From contig MU646468.1 of NCBI GenBank assembly GCA_026770585.1, forward strand, positions 525,973-544,994: a stretch of 19,022 nucleotides of DNA. Reading direction: 5' to 3'. A program made the position numbers and the translations under genes. The notes beneath the pieces were generated by a model, which saw only the letters and a list, made by a program, of their open reading frames with translations, was not told where the DNA came from and did no database searches. Positions 8,103-17,283 of this stretch are shown piece by piece (the first letter of the stretch is position 1; every line of letters begins with the position of its first letter). The DNA is from Baffinella frigidus. Taxonomy: Eukaryota; Cryptophyceae; Cryptomonadales; Baffinellaceae.

Positions 8103-8238
8103 GGACAACGAAGGAGAAGACAAACAGGAACCTGCGCGCTGAGAAACCAAGAGGTGCTCCCTCGCGACCGTCTCCTCCTCTGGGCATGCCTAAAGTTAAC
8201 TCCGGCAGGCCGCAAGGCATGCCTAAAGTTGAGCCCGG

Positions 8239-8360
8239 TACAGAGGTACCTCGCTCATAAGAAACCGCCCCCCCCTAGGACCCTACAGTAGGACCATGCC
8301 TAGGGTCCTAGGGTGGTCCTGGGGGGGTGGACGTTTCTTATGAGCGAGGTACCCCTGCAG
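8239..8360. mobile_element. Family A MITE, copy 9
   Basis: TACAGAGGTACCTCGCTCAT to TGAGCGAGGTACCCCTGCA. It is the only copy outside the 2.2-4.8 kb cluster. Just before it, GCATGCCTAAAGTT is duplicated (8184, 8217). Confidence 0.88.
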
Positions 8361-8462
8361 GTCGTAGGGCATGTGTTAGTTTGACGGGTTGCTGCGGGAC
8401 TGAAGCATCTCTCTCTCTCTGGCGTAATAAAGGTCTCTCTCTGGCGGAGGGAACCTGGGGTC

Positions 8463-8484
8463 GGACTCGAGGCCGCATGGCACC
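8463..8484 (-). pseudogene. Echo of plastid-gene exon 5 end, distal copy
   Basis: The minus strand reads GCGGCCTCGAGTCCGACCCCAG then GTTCCC, matching the exon 5 end at 8718-8739 with a donor-like GT. A further copy is at 8648-8667. Confidence 0.7.
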
Positions 8485-8559
8485 CCAACCCCCCAATCGT
8501 GGCACCCCGACCCTACAATCCACCCTAACCACCATCACCCTGACCCTACGCCCTCAACC

Positions 8560-8579
8560 GTAAACCCTGAACTCCAACC

Positions 8580-8632
<53 letters not shown>

Positions 8633-8700
8633 ACCCCCAACCCTGAATCTGGGGTCGGACTCGAGGAGGACGAACCCTGGACCCTAAATCCTCAACCCTC
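8560..8700 (+). repeat. Degenerate (CCCTCAA)n array
   Basis: More than ten CCCTCAA units with CCCTGAA and CCCTAAA variants. It holds an echo of the exon 5 end (GGGGTCGGACTCGAGG) at 8651. Confidence 0.85.
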
Positions 8701-8717
8701 AATTCGCAACCCTCGAC

Positions 8718-11700
8718 CTGGGGTCCGACTCGAGGTCGCACGCGGCGTTTTCGATGCCTTCAGGAGTCACGCGGTTCGAGCCGTCAATTCCCCCTGCACG
8801 CGCCCACCTCAAGTCAAAGGCAATTATTTCCACCAACGTTCTTCCTTTTCCTCCAAAAGTGGCCGATCCGTCGTACACATAATAGATGGCCGCGTTGGCG
8901 ATGCCTTCAGGCGTAACGCGGTTCGACCCGTCAATTCCCCCTGCACGCGCCCATCTCAAGTCAAAGTCAACTATATCCGTGGTGCACATGATAGATGGCC
9001 TCGTTAGCGATGCCTTCGGGCGTCACGCGGTTCGAGCCGTCAATCCCCCCTGCACGCGTCCGCTTAACGTCAAAGAGCCATCAATTCCCCCTGTACGCAT
9101 CCATCTAAACTCAAAGAGCCGCCAATTCCCCCTGCACGCGTCCACCTAACGTCAAAGAGCCATCAACCCCCCCTGCACGCGTCCATCTAAAGTAAAAGAG
9201 CCGTCAATGCCCGCTGCACGCGTCCATCTTAAGTCAAAGTCAACAATTTCCACCCATGTTCTTCCTCCCCCCGCCAAGTGGTCGATCCGTGGTACAAATA
9301 ATAGATGGCCGCGTTTTCGATGCCTTCGGGAGTCACGCGGTTCGAGCCGTCAATGCTCCTCTGCATATGGAAACATGTTTAACTTAAAACACCCTTTGGC
9401 ATCTTATGGGTGGGGTTAGTGCTATGGTGCAGCTAAGTGAAGGCTAAGATGGCGAATTCTATCCTTTAGATAGCACAACACGGTGTTTTAGCGATGCCGT
9501 TGGGGGTCACGCGGTTCGAGCCGTCAATGCCGCCTGCACGGAACACTCGTAAGGATGGACGCCCTAATTCCTGCGTCAACCTGATTCCGGCGCTCCATAC
9601 CGCCCTACGGTGTAGCATACCGTAGCACCACCCAGGGCCCTACGTGGGGGTATCCCTAGATCGTTCTTGGAGCCCTTTGATCGTTCTTGGAGCCGTTTTT
9701 GTGCTAAAAATTGACTTTTGAGAAAGTTTTCCCTTCAAAAATGACTTTTGAATACCCCCCCCTCCAGCCCTGCGTGGCCCCACGGAATGCCGTAGTTGGG
9801 TTGGCGCCGGAAGTAGGTTGAAGTCCACCCTCAATGACCGTCACGGAGGTACGCTTAGATCGCCGATCTCATCCGGGCGAGCATTCATAATGAATACGAT
9901 TTCGGGGATCTCCGATCCGATTTTGGTGTATCTTAAGGCTCTGAATGAAGTCTAGATAGACTACTGTCTTATTTCTGCCCTTAAGATGCACCAAAACCGT
10001 ATTCATTATGAATACTCGGCGGGATTAGATCGTGTTTGTTGATTTACACCAGATCTCCCGCGCAGGGAGATCCAGCGCGGTCTCAGCGTGATTTGGTCTC
10101 ACCATTCTGGTGAGACCGGGCCGTTTTTTACCCCAAAGTTGACAGATTTGTACCACAGACCTAGGATGTCAACTTGCGAATAGTCACTCAAGCAACTGAG
10201 ACGGACTTTTGTAAAGCAGCCACGAAGCCCGAAAGCCTCGACAATTCTCATAAATAATTTCAACATGCCTTTGAGAACCATTCGGTTCGGAGGGCTAGTG
10301 TACATTTCGGGTTCGCTCGGATTTTATATGAGGTCGGATCGGGGAGCGGGCCTCCAAAAAATGAGAAGAAGTTCGCGGTTAGGTCTACAATATTATCCGG
10401 GGAAACCTATTTTTCTTTCATGTGATGGCAACGAAAATTACTACACAATTCGTTCTTATTAGTAATATAAAAGAATCTGTGTAGTAATTTTGATTGCCAT
10501 CAAATGAAAGAAAAATAGGTTTCCCCAGATAAAATAAGGGTGTACGACCTAATTCCGGCGTCAACGTAATTACGGCATTCTGTAGGGTGCTACCGTATGT
10601 AATACCGTAGGGTGATACGGAATGCCGGAATTCGGATGTCCACCCTTAGTGGCAGGGGCAGGCAGGCTGTCTTGTTCGTTTAGGTCTACACTATTTTAGG
10701 TCTGCAATGGGAAGGGCCGCGCCTGACATGAAGACTGAGGTATAGAAAACGAACAGCAGCACGCACCCTACGACGTATGAGTAAAGCGACTGTGTAGTAA
10801 TTTTCGTTGCCCCGCGAGCAATTAATCAATGCTTCAACGGTGATGAAGTGGGACGGTACCCGACATGAAGACTGAAGTATAGAAAGCGAACAGCAGCACC
10901 CTTGAAGGCTGTCTCGTTCGTCTAGGTCTGCACTAGTTTCGCACTAGTGTAGTTCGCTCCCGAGCGAACTCGGACCATTTTAAAAGTCGAAGGCCAGAAT
11001 CTGACCTCGGTTTCAGCTAAAAATTGTTAAAACTGCCGAATCGTTCCCCTTTTTTTTAGGTGTACAAATGGGAAGGGCCGCACCCGACATGAAGACGGAC
11101 GTGTAGAAAGCGAACAGCAGCACACACCCCACGATCGCGCCCTGTCACGCAGTCAGCCACCGTTAGAGGAGGACTTATTCGGACGCGACCTGGCACAAAA
11201 TCTACAATAGACGGCTTTACAACCCATTTCAAACAACGAGTGTAATGTTTTTTTTGTAACAGAGTCGCGTCCAAATAAGTCCTCCTCTAAAGTTGGCGTT
11301 GGAAATTACCTTCAGGGCCGTCTCGTTCGAGAAGGCGTTCACCGCGTTGAATTCCTGCTGCCGAATCCTGGAGAGGGTTTGGGGTTTAGGCTTACGCCAG
11401 GGCACACGCCCGGACTTCAGAAACACGACCGGGTTAGGAGGGGCCTGCAGTTATGAAGCGGTGCGGTTTCTCGGGATTGGGTACAACTCAGTTGTACCAG
11501 AAACGCGAAACGGTGTAGTGTGAGATAGGGACGTGTTCCCCGGCGTGAGTAGCGACCACGCCAGAGTGTTGGAAGGGGTCGCCAAAAGTCAATTCCCCGA
11601 CAGGAATAAGGGTGGATTGTTTACTTTTGGCATAGTTGAACGCCAAAATTGGCGTTCCCAAAGGAAGCTAACCCCTCCAGCAGTCTGGCGTGGGAGAAAG

Positions 11701-13141
11701 AAAAGTACGGATCGAAGCCGAATAGCGACCACCAACTCTCACGTGTTTCCCGATTTCAAGTGGAATTGGAGCCGTGAAGTCGGATTCTGACTTCAACGGC
11801 TCCAATTCCCACAGGGCTCGGAAACGGAAAATCGTCGATTTGCCCCAGCCGTGAGGGTTGGTGGGAGATAGCAGCACGTTGATTGCCGTTTGGCCAAACC
11901 CCACAGCAGCCAGCTCGCTTCGAATCCTCTCTTATGAATTCAACATGCAGAAATCAGGGGTCAGGGCAGCATCACCACGCCTCGCTTCGCACATGGAGGG
12001 CTCAGGACCCCAGCCCTTTATCCGCTGTTTGATGTTAAACTGTAAAACTGATCAGTTGACGAGCTGATATACCAGCCCTAGCTCAGGTTCGGTCTTTGCC
12101 ATGGTGATCCTTGTCTTGTTGCGGGTCAAAAGATGCGGCACTCCAGCAGCCATCCTTATCCGGGGAAACCTATTTTTCTTTCATTTGATTCCAATGAAAA
12201 TTACTACACGAATGCTTTAATATCACTAGTAAGAACGGACTGTGTAGTAATTTTCATTGCCATCAAATTAGTCGTAAAACTTCGAACTTTGAGGTGGGTT
12301 TAGCTACGGAATTCCCTACCGTAGGAAGTAGACAATTCCGTAGGGCCATAGGACTAAAAACCAAAATAGTCCTATGACCCTACGGAATTGTCTACTTCCT
12401 ACGGTAGGAAATTCCATAGCTAAACCCACCTCAAAGTTCGAAGTTTCCCTATGAAAATGAAAGAAAAATAGGTTTCCCCGGATAAATCCCGCTCCCTGCA
12501 CCAACCAGCCCGGGGGTTCCGGGGCGCGCAAAACCTGTCGCGCGCATTCGACGGCGTCTGCCGTTTGTCAAACAAGCTTCCCTGCTGCAGCCACGAGTAG
12601 TCCCCCACCTCCTTGCCGCCCACCATCTCTTTCTTTCCTGCAGGTTGAACCTCTCTGGGGACGTCCGCGTCGTACGGCTTGGCGTTCAGCCAGGGCGCGT
12701 CAAGATCGGCATCCTCCTCCTCATCGTCATCTTTTCCACTCCTTCCTTCGCCCATACCGTCGCCGCTGGCGCGCAGGGCGTGGCGTTCTGGCCGAGCGAG
12801 TCGTCCTGGATTCGATGAAATTCCATGGCGCGGTGGTGCAGCAGACGGAAGGCTCCCTGGTAAGAGGGACGGTCGCAAGTCGCAGTCAGGCCCAGAAGAT
12901 ACGGCGCGCGGTTTAGCAGCAGGAGGACTCCAACTGAGCAGCGACCGTGGGCTAAAGAGTGCCCTGGGGGGGGTCCTGGGGTTCCATCTGGATCATTTGT
13001 TTTCGCACCTCCAGGGAATCGGAGTCCGCAAAGAGGGGCGAACGCGTTGGCGCATGAGACCAGCGTGCTGATTGTCCAGGTGAGCGCCACGACCAAGCGG
13101 CCTGCTCCGCGGTGCCTCCTCGAAGCGGGCAAGGCAGCCAT
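8718..13141 (-). CDS. Predicted plastid-targeted single-span membrane protein, unknown family (3' end unresolved)
   Basis: Exons on the minus strand: 13141-13009, 12856-12535, 11367-11310, 11141-11066 and 8793-8718. Every junction has GT..AG and keeps frame (phases 1, 2, 0, 1), giving 221 codons before a donor-like GTCGAG at 8717. Residues 1-33 form a signal peptide (Arg-rich start, core LVVALTWTISTLVSCANA) followed by FAP, the bipartite plastid presequence hallmark. Residues 34 to about 75 are rich in R, S, P and A and end LRAS, like a transit peptide. An acidic DDDEEED (87-93), a soluble stretch (DAPWLNAKPYDADVP, then GDYSWLQQGSLFDKRQ) and IRQQEFNAVNAFSNETALK lead into a membrane span at about 173-194 (AIVGCVLLFAFYTSVFMSG), then GIDGSNRVTPEGIENAA. 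I do not recognise the family; a thylakoid or plastid envelope location is inference. An upstream in-frame ATG at 13180 would add 13 residues; 13141 gives the more typical signal peptide. The last exon was not found. Exons 3, 4 and 5 are echoed in neighbouring introns. Confidence 0.7.
8813..8886 (-). mobile_element. Family D element upstream of the exon 5 acceptor
   Basis: In the sense of the minus-strand gene, D lies reversed, and its AAAGNCAATT end falls about 20 nt before the TGCAG|GG acceptor at 8794. A second copy is at 9235-9303 and a deleted one at 8960-9000. Confidence 0.7.
8895..9533 (-). pseudogene. Array of exon 5 5'-end echoes with acceptors
   Basis: Four long copies (9533-9491, 9360-9311, 9049-9005, 8940-8896) read IDGSNRVTP(E/N)GI in the gene sense after TGCAG. 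Between them, short copies starting near 9214, 9172, 9131 and 9091 form a tandem array of about 41 bp. Only the copy at 8793 continues into the rest of exon 5. Confidence 0.85.
9555..9660. repeat. Dispersed repeat shared with 10546-10650
   Basis: CCTAATTCCTGCGTCAACCT, CGGTGTAGCATACCGTAG here and CCTAATTCCGGCGTCAACGT, GTAATACCGTAGGG there. Both are palindromic around TACCGTA. Confidence 0.6.
9868..10029. mobile_element. Element I, copy 1
   Basis: ATCTCATCCGGGCGAG / TCATAATGAATACGATTT left end and ATTCATTATGAATACTCGGC / GGGATTAGAT right end. The asymmetric CGGGGATCTCCGATCCG segment is on the left. Confidence 0.8.
10046..10121. repeat. Two small perfect hairpins
   Basis: GATCTCCC-GCGCA-GGGAGATC, then TGGTCTCACCA-TTC-TGGTGAGACC, adjoining element I. 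The copy of element I at 13960 also has a hairpin next to it (CACCAAGAGTCT...AGACTCTTGGTG). Confidence 0.75.
10394..10534. mobile_element. Element F copy 1 with TTACTACAC core
   Basis: Arms TTATCCGGGGAAACCTATTT / TTCTTTCAT and ATGAAAGAAAAATAGGTTTC / CCCAGATAA surround the conserved core hairpin. Confidence 0.85.
10664..10781 (-). pseudogene. Echo B of plastid-gene exon 4, with exon 3 end fragment
   Basis: In gene sense, 10781-10706 reads VVGCVLLFVFYTSVFMSGAA then LPIADLK and a TAG. A fragment of the exon 3 end (ACGAACAAGACAGCC) follows at 10682-10664. The copy is bounded upstream by half of a core-hairpin element (10783-10816). Confidence 0.8.
10857..10922 (-). pseudogene. Echo A: exon 3 end fused directly to exon 4
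   Basis: In gene sense ACGAACGAGACAGCCTTCAA then GGGTGCTGCTGTTCGC joins the last 20 nt of exon 3 to exon 4 without the intron and without the first 17 nt of exon 4. Confidence 0.8.
11164..11285. mobile_element. MITE J, forming most of plastid-gene intron 3
   Basis: Arms TTAGAGGAGGACTTATTCGG / ACGCGAC and GTCGCGT / CCAAATAAGTCCTCCTCTAA. It takes up 122 of the 168 nt between donor 11309 and acceptor 11142. Confidence 0.85.
11371..11396 (-). repeat. C-rich telomere-like tract before exon 3 acceptor
   Basis: In gene sense GCCTAAACCCCAAACCCTCT, then CCAG and exon 3 at 11367. Confidence 0.75.
11556..11693. mobile_element. Element E copy 2
   Basis: CCACGCCAGAGTGTTGGAAG to AGTCTGGCGTGG. It shares GCCAAAAGTCAATT with copy 1 at 1893. 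Confidence 0.75.
11738..11868. mobile_element. Inverted-repeat element P
   Basis: ACCACCAACTCTCACGTGTT and GTGAGGGTTGGTGGG form the ends. The centre is a strong hairpin, GGAATTGGAGCCGTGAAGTC / GACTTCAACGGCTCCAATTC. Confidence 0.75.
12159..12484. mobile_element. Element F copy 2 with core hairpin and a nested 165-bp palindrome
   Basis: F arms as in copy 1. The right arm is split after CATCAAATT by a near-perfect palindrome at about 12280-12443 (CTTCGAACTTTGAGGTGGGT to ACCCACCTCAAAGTTCGAAG). Confidence 0.85.
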
Positions 13142-13293
13142 CGGAGGCGCTTGGCCGCCACAAACTTTGCCAAAAGTCATTTTACCCGAGAAACAAATCG
13201 ATTTTCTCCAAAAGTGGAGAATTTGTGAACTGACCCCAATTCCAGATTTCGTCCAGTCACCGCCCTTGTCGCGTCAACCGAGGGTCGGGGAAG
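13142..13293. promoter_or_regulatory. Compact divergent promoter region between the plastid-protein gene and VPS29
   Basis: Only 152 bp separate the two outward-facing start codons (113 bp if the minus gene starts at 13180). No TATA box is evident. The stretch 13168-13235 (AAAAGTCATTTTACCC, then CTCCAAAAGTGGAGAATTTG) resembles family D elements found in introns, so part of this region may be repeat-derived. Both 5' UTRs must be very short or overlap. The promoter role is inferred from gene layout. Confidence 0.55.
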
Positions 13294-16200
13294 ATGCTGG
13301 TGCTCGTGATTGGGGATTTGCATATCCCGCAGCGGGTCAGCGCGATCCCGGTACGTTACTGACGCGCCCGTTCATATCAGCAACTCACACGCCCATCCTC
13401 TCGCCCGCCTTTCCCTGGATCCGTAAATGCTCTCTGGTGTTGAGGCTCTCTCGCCCTGCCCCCCCGCGGTCCTGGCCTCGAGCGCGTGGAAAGCGCCACC
13501 CCCGAGAGCGACACACACCGTCTGATCTGCAAACCCGCTTTTATTTTTCCTCCCTCACCTTCCAGCGCTCCAGCTGTGCTGATTGAGCGCTGCGGGACTC
13601 TCCTCGCCCCAGCTGCTGTCACCTGGGCACCATTCCTACGGGTCACCCGGGTCGAGAATTTCTCGCGTTCCACTGCGGAGTTGGACACTGTGGGAACGAT
13701 CTCCTGATCTTGCCCCTCTGTTTTTTACCGCGGGTCCCACATGGGAAAGAGAGACTCTCTTTGGGAGCCTGTCTCATCCTCATCGATGGGGAGCGGGCGG
13801 GGTGGCGTTGGCGGTGCTGACGGCCGACACCCTCCAAACCCACCCCCAGGAAAAGTTCAAGAAGCTGCTAGTGCCCGAGAAGATCGAGGCGGTCATGTGC
13901 ACCGGCAACCTCGTCTCGCAGGCACGTCCTCCACCAGCAACCCGAAGAGAACCAATCTCATCCGGACGAGTGTTCATCATCAATACGATTTTGATGTATC
14001 TTAAGGGGTAAAAATAAGACAGTCGCCTATCTAAACTTCATTTAGAGCCGCAAGATACACCAAAATCGGATCGGAGATCCCCGAAATCGTATTTATCATG
14101 AATATTCGACGGGATTAGATCGGTGCAGTATTTGTTTTCACCAAGAGTCTACTCTGAGAGCAGACTCTTGGTGCACAAAATGGCAACCTTGTCTCGCAGG
14201 CACGTCCCCCTCCTCCACGCTGCCCTCTGGAAGAGGGTGTGAGAGGAGGGAGGAGGAGGACCGTTGTGCGAAGCCCCCCGCCGTAAAATACATTGAGAAC
14301 ATAAACTCCAGAACCAAACGGCAGCAACAACATTTACGGCGAGGCCATAGTTACTCAGGCAGAGCTAGACGCTGCTTTATCCCCGAGAGAGTCAAGGCTG
14401 TGGCTAAACCGAGCAATTTTTCACCAGGCCGAAAACAATTCGAGGAGGCTGTGTACCAGGTGAATTTCACGGGGGGGGGGGTCAAAATTCACCTGTGAAT
14501 TTTCGGGGGGGGACTCTACCTACGAGACCAAATTGAACAGGGGCAGAGCTAGGACCCGGCGCTTCCCCCTCGATAGCCGGGACCGAGCGCGCAGGAGATG
14601 TTCGGGCAACTCAAGTCGCTCTCCTCGGACGCATCATGCGCATGGCAATGGCTCAAATTCCTAGACTTTTGGCGTGTCTCCCGGACGAAAATCAACTTGA
14701 CTCATAGATGGACGTGGAAATGAAATCCCCCCATGTTACCTGGCGTTCGCGAGTTGACGGATCAGTTGACTAATCAGACATTTCCGTACTGCAGGAGATG
14801 TTTGGGTACCTCAAGTCGCTCTCCTCGGACGTGCACATTGTGAAAGGCGACTTCGATGAGAACACCTTGCCGTGCGCCCCCCGCCCCCCCTCTTCCCAAC
14901 TGCTGAACCCTAAACTCTGAACCCTAAATCCTCATTCCTGAACCCTAAACCATGAACCCTAAATCCCGAACCCTGAAACCTAAACCCTGAACACTCAACA
15001 CTAAACACTAAACTCTACACACTACACCCTGAACCCTAAACCCTCAAACCTCAACCCTCAATTCTAAACTTCAAACCGTCAACTCTACACACTACACCCT
15101 AACCCTAAATCCTGAACCCTAAACCTTGAACCTGAAACCTTAAACCTTGAACTCTACACCCTGCACCCTACACCCTCCCCCAATCCACCCCGTTCCTCCG
15201 CTCCTACCTCCGCTCCCGCACCTCCACTACGTTCCGTCTTTAGGGTTTAGGGCTCTACTGCAAAGCCACAAGGAATTTCTCAAATTCTTGGACACGACCC
15301 TAAAATTATTTTTAGGTTACCTTTTGGCGAATTTGGGTCACGTCCTTGGGGTAGAAATTGCCTTTTGAGGGAAAATGGCTCCAAAGTAGCGGACCGGATC
15401 CTGCCCGCTATTTTTTGAGACTTCCCCTGTGGTTTTGCAGTAGTTGGAGAGACCAGGTTGAATTTTTTTCTCGCCAAAGCGTTTTAATTTTAAAACGTTT
15501 CGTGCCGAAGCGTTCTAACCGTACAACGTTTCGCAGGGAGACCAAGACGGTGACGATTGCGGGGTGGAAGTTTGGGCTCTGCCACGGACACCAGGTCTCA
15601 CCACACAGCACACTTCGAAGGGATTTTGAATAATCCCTAAGCGATCAGACCTTGGACCCTACGGTAGGCAATCCGTAGGGACATAGGGGGGTTCCTACGG
15701 ATAAGGTAACGGAAACTCGGGCATTTCCTGCCCGAAGATCCCTTCGCAGCCCGCTGTGTGGTCCGGGAACGGGTTTAATTTGTGTGATTTTGGCAATGCA
15801 ATTTACTGCACACAATGATCATACTAGTAATAGTAAAACATTCGCGTTGTAATTTTCATTGGTCAAAATCATTTGGATTGAACTTGTTCCCGGGTGACGA
15901 TTTAATTTCGGAACGTAACAGAATCTGCTGTGTATCTTAAACCTGGTATCTTAAGCGCCGAAGATGAGGGTGGATATGCTATTTTAGACATAACATCAAG
16001 GCTTAAAATAGCACAAATCAGGACAGATTCTGGTATCTTCCCGGATGACGATTGCAGGGAGGGAGTTAGGGTTCTGCCTCGGGCACCAGGTTGCTCCCCC
16101 GAACCCCGCTCATAAGCACATTACGCACTCATACTATGTGCACACATAGTTAAACACGTTGCTGCGCGAGCCCCCCGGCTAGCACCCTGACCCGCGCCCC

Positions 16201-17231
16201 CGACCCTGGACCCTCGGCCGGGCTCGATATTGGGGAGGACATGTTTTGTCAAGGTGCTCTTGAGAGTTGGAGAGAAGCGTAGGAGACCCCGGAAGCGGAG
16301 ACCCCAGACGCGCCCAGAAGCGCTGCTGGGGTCGCCTGCGATGCACGACGTGCAAGAGGCTGCCACACGTAACACCGCCGACGTGCAAGAGGCTGACACA
16401 CGTAACACCGCCGGCGATGCAGACTCGGCGCGCGTTGGGGTGTGGTGTTTGTGAGGGGGGGGCTACACCCCACACCCTACACCCTACACCCCTCACCCTA
16501 CACCATACACCATACACCCCACACCCTACACCCTACACCCCTCACCCCGCACCCCTCAACCTCATCCGGAACCTTGTTCAATTTTAATGAAAACGGACTA
16601 GCAATGGGATTCTGGCCCTCATTGGATTCACTTAGGGGCCTAATTGACCTTTGTCCAACTCCTATGACAAATAAGACACCTTTTAATTAAAAAACAAACT
16701 TCGTCCCGGATTAACCCCTCACACTGACGCAGGTGGTACCCTGGGGCGACTTGGAGGCGTTCTTAAAATAACATGTCTTTGTACCGAGCAATTGTTCATT
16801 ACTACCGCGAAAATAAAGGGACCTATTAGTTACTACCACGAACTTAGATGGACCGCTGACGCAGGTGGTGCCCCGGTGCGACAGGGAGGCACCCCCCCCC
16901 CCCCCCTCACCCCTCACCCCTCACCTTTCACAGGTGGTACCGTGGGGCGACATGGAGGCGTTCTTAACAGCATGTCTTTGTTGATTAGTGCCATTCTTAA
17001 TTAGTACCACGAAAATGAATGGGCCTATTAAATACTACCACAAACTTAAATGGACCGCTGACGCAGGTGGTGCCGTGGGGCGACATGGAGGCGTTGGCGA
17101 TGCTGCAGCGGCAGCTCGACGCCGACGTTATGGTCACGGGGCACACCCACAAGTCTGCCCCCCTGGCCCCCTGCACCTTAGAGGGATGTGAGGGAGGGGG
17201 GGATATATATATATACATATTTTGTTATTAT

Positions 17232-17283
<52 letters not shown>

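Noticed and set aside
8895-9533. CRISPR-like array of regular repeats
   Set aside because: The repeats are diverged copies of an exon-acceptor junction, with spacers that are themselves repetitive; the locus is eukaryotic and has no cas genes.
11668-11904. P-loop-like HGWGKST in a minus-strand open frame
   Set aside because: It lies across the end of inverted-repeat element P and lacks a GxxxxGK[ST] pattern or any ATPase context.
12679-13071. Plus-strand open frame opposite the plastid gene (Ser-rich)
   Set aside because: It is the antisense shadow of exon 2; the Ser run is the complement of the acidic DDDEEED codons.
16121-16450. Coding potential around the 33-bp duplication (frames on both strands)
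   Set aside because: No family match and no consistent splice sites; it lies inside VPS29 intron 4 between confident exons.
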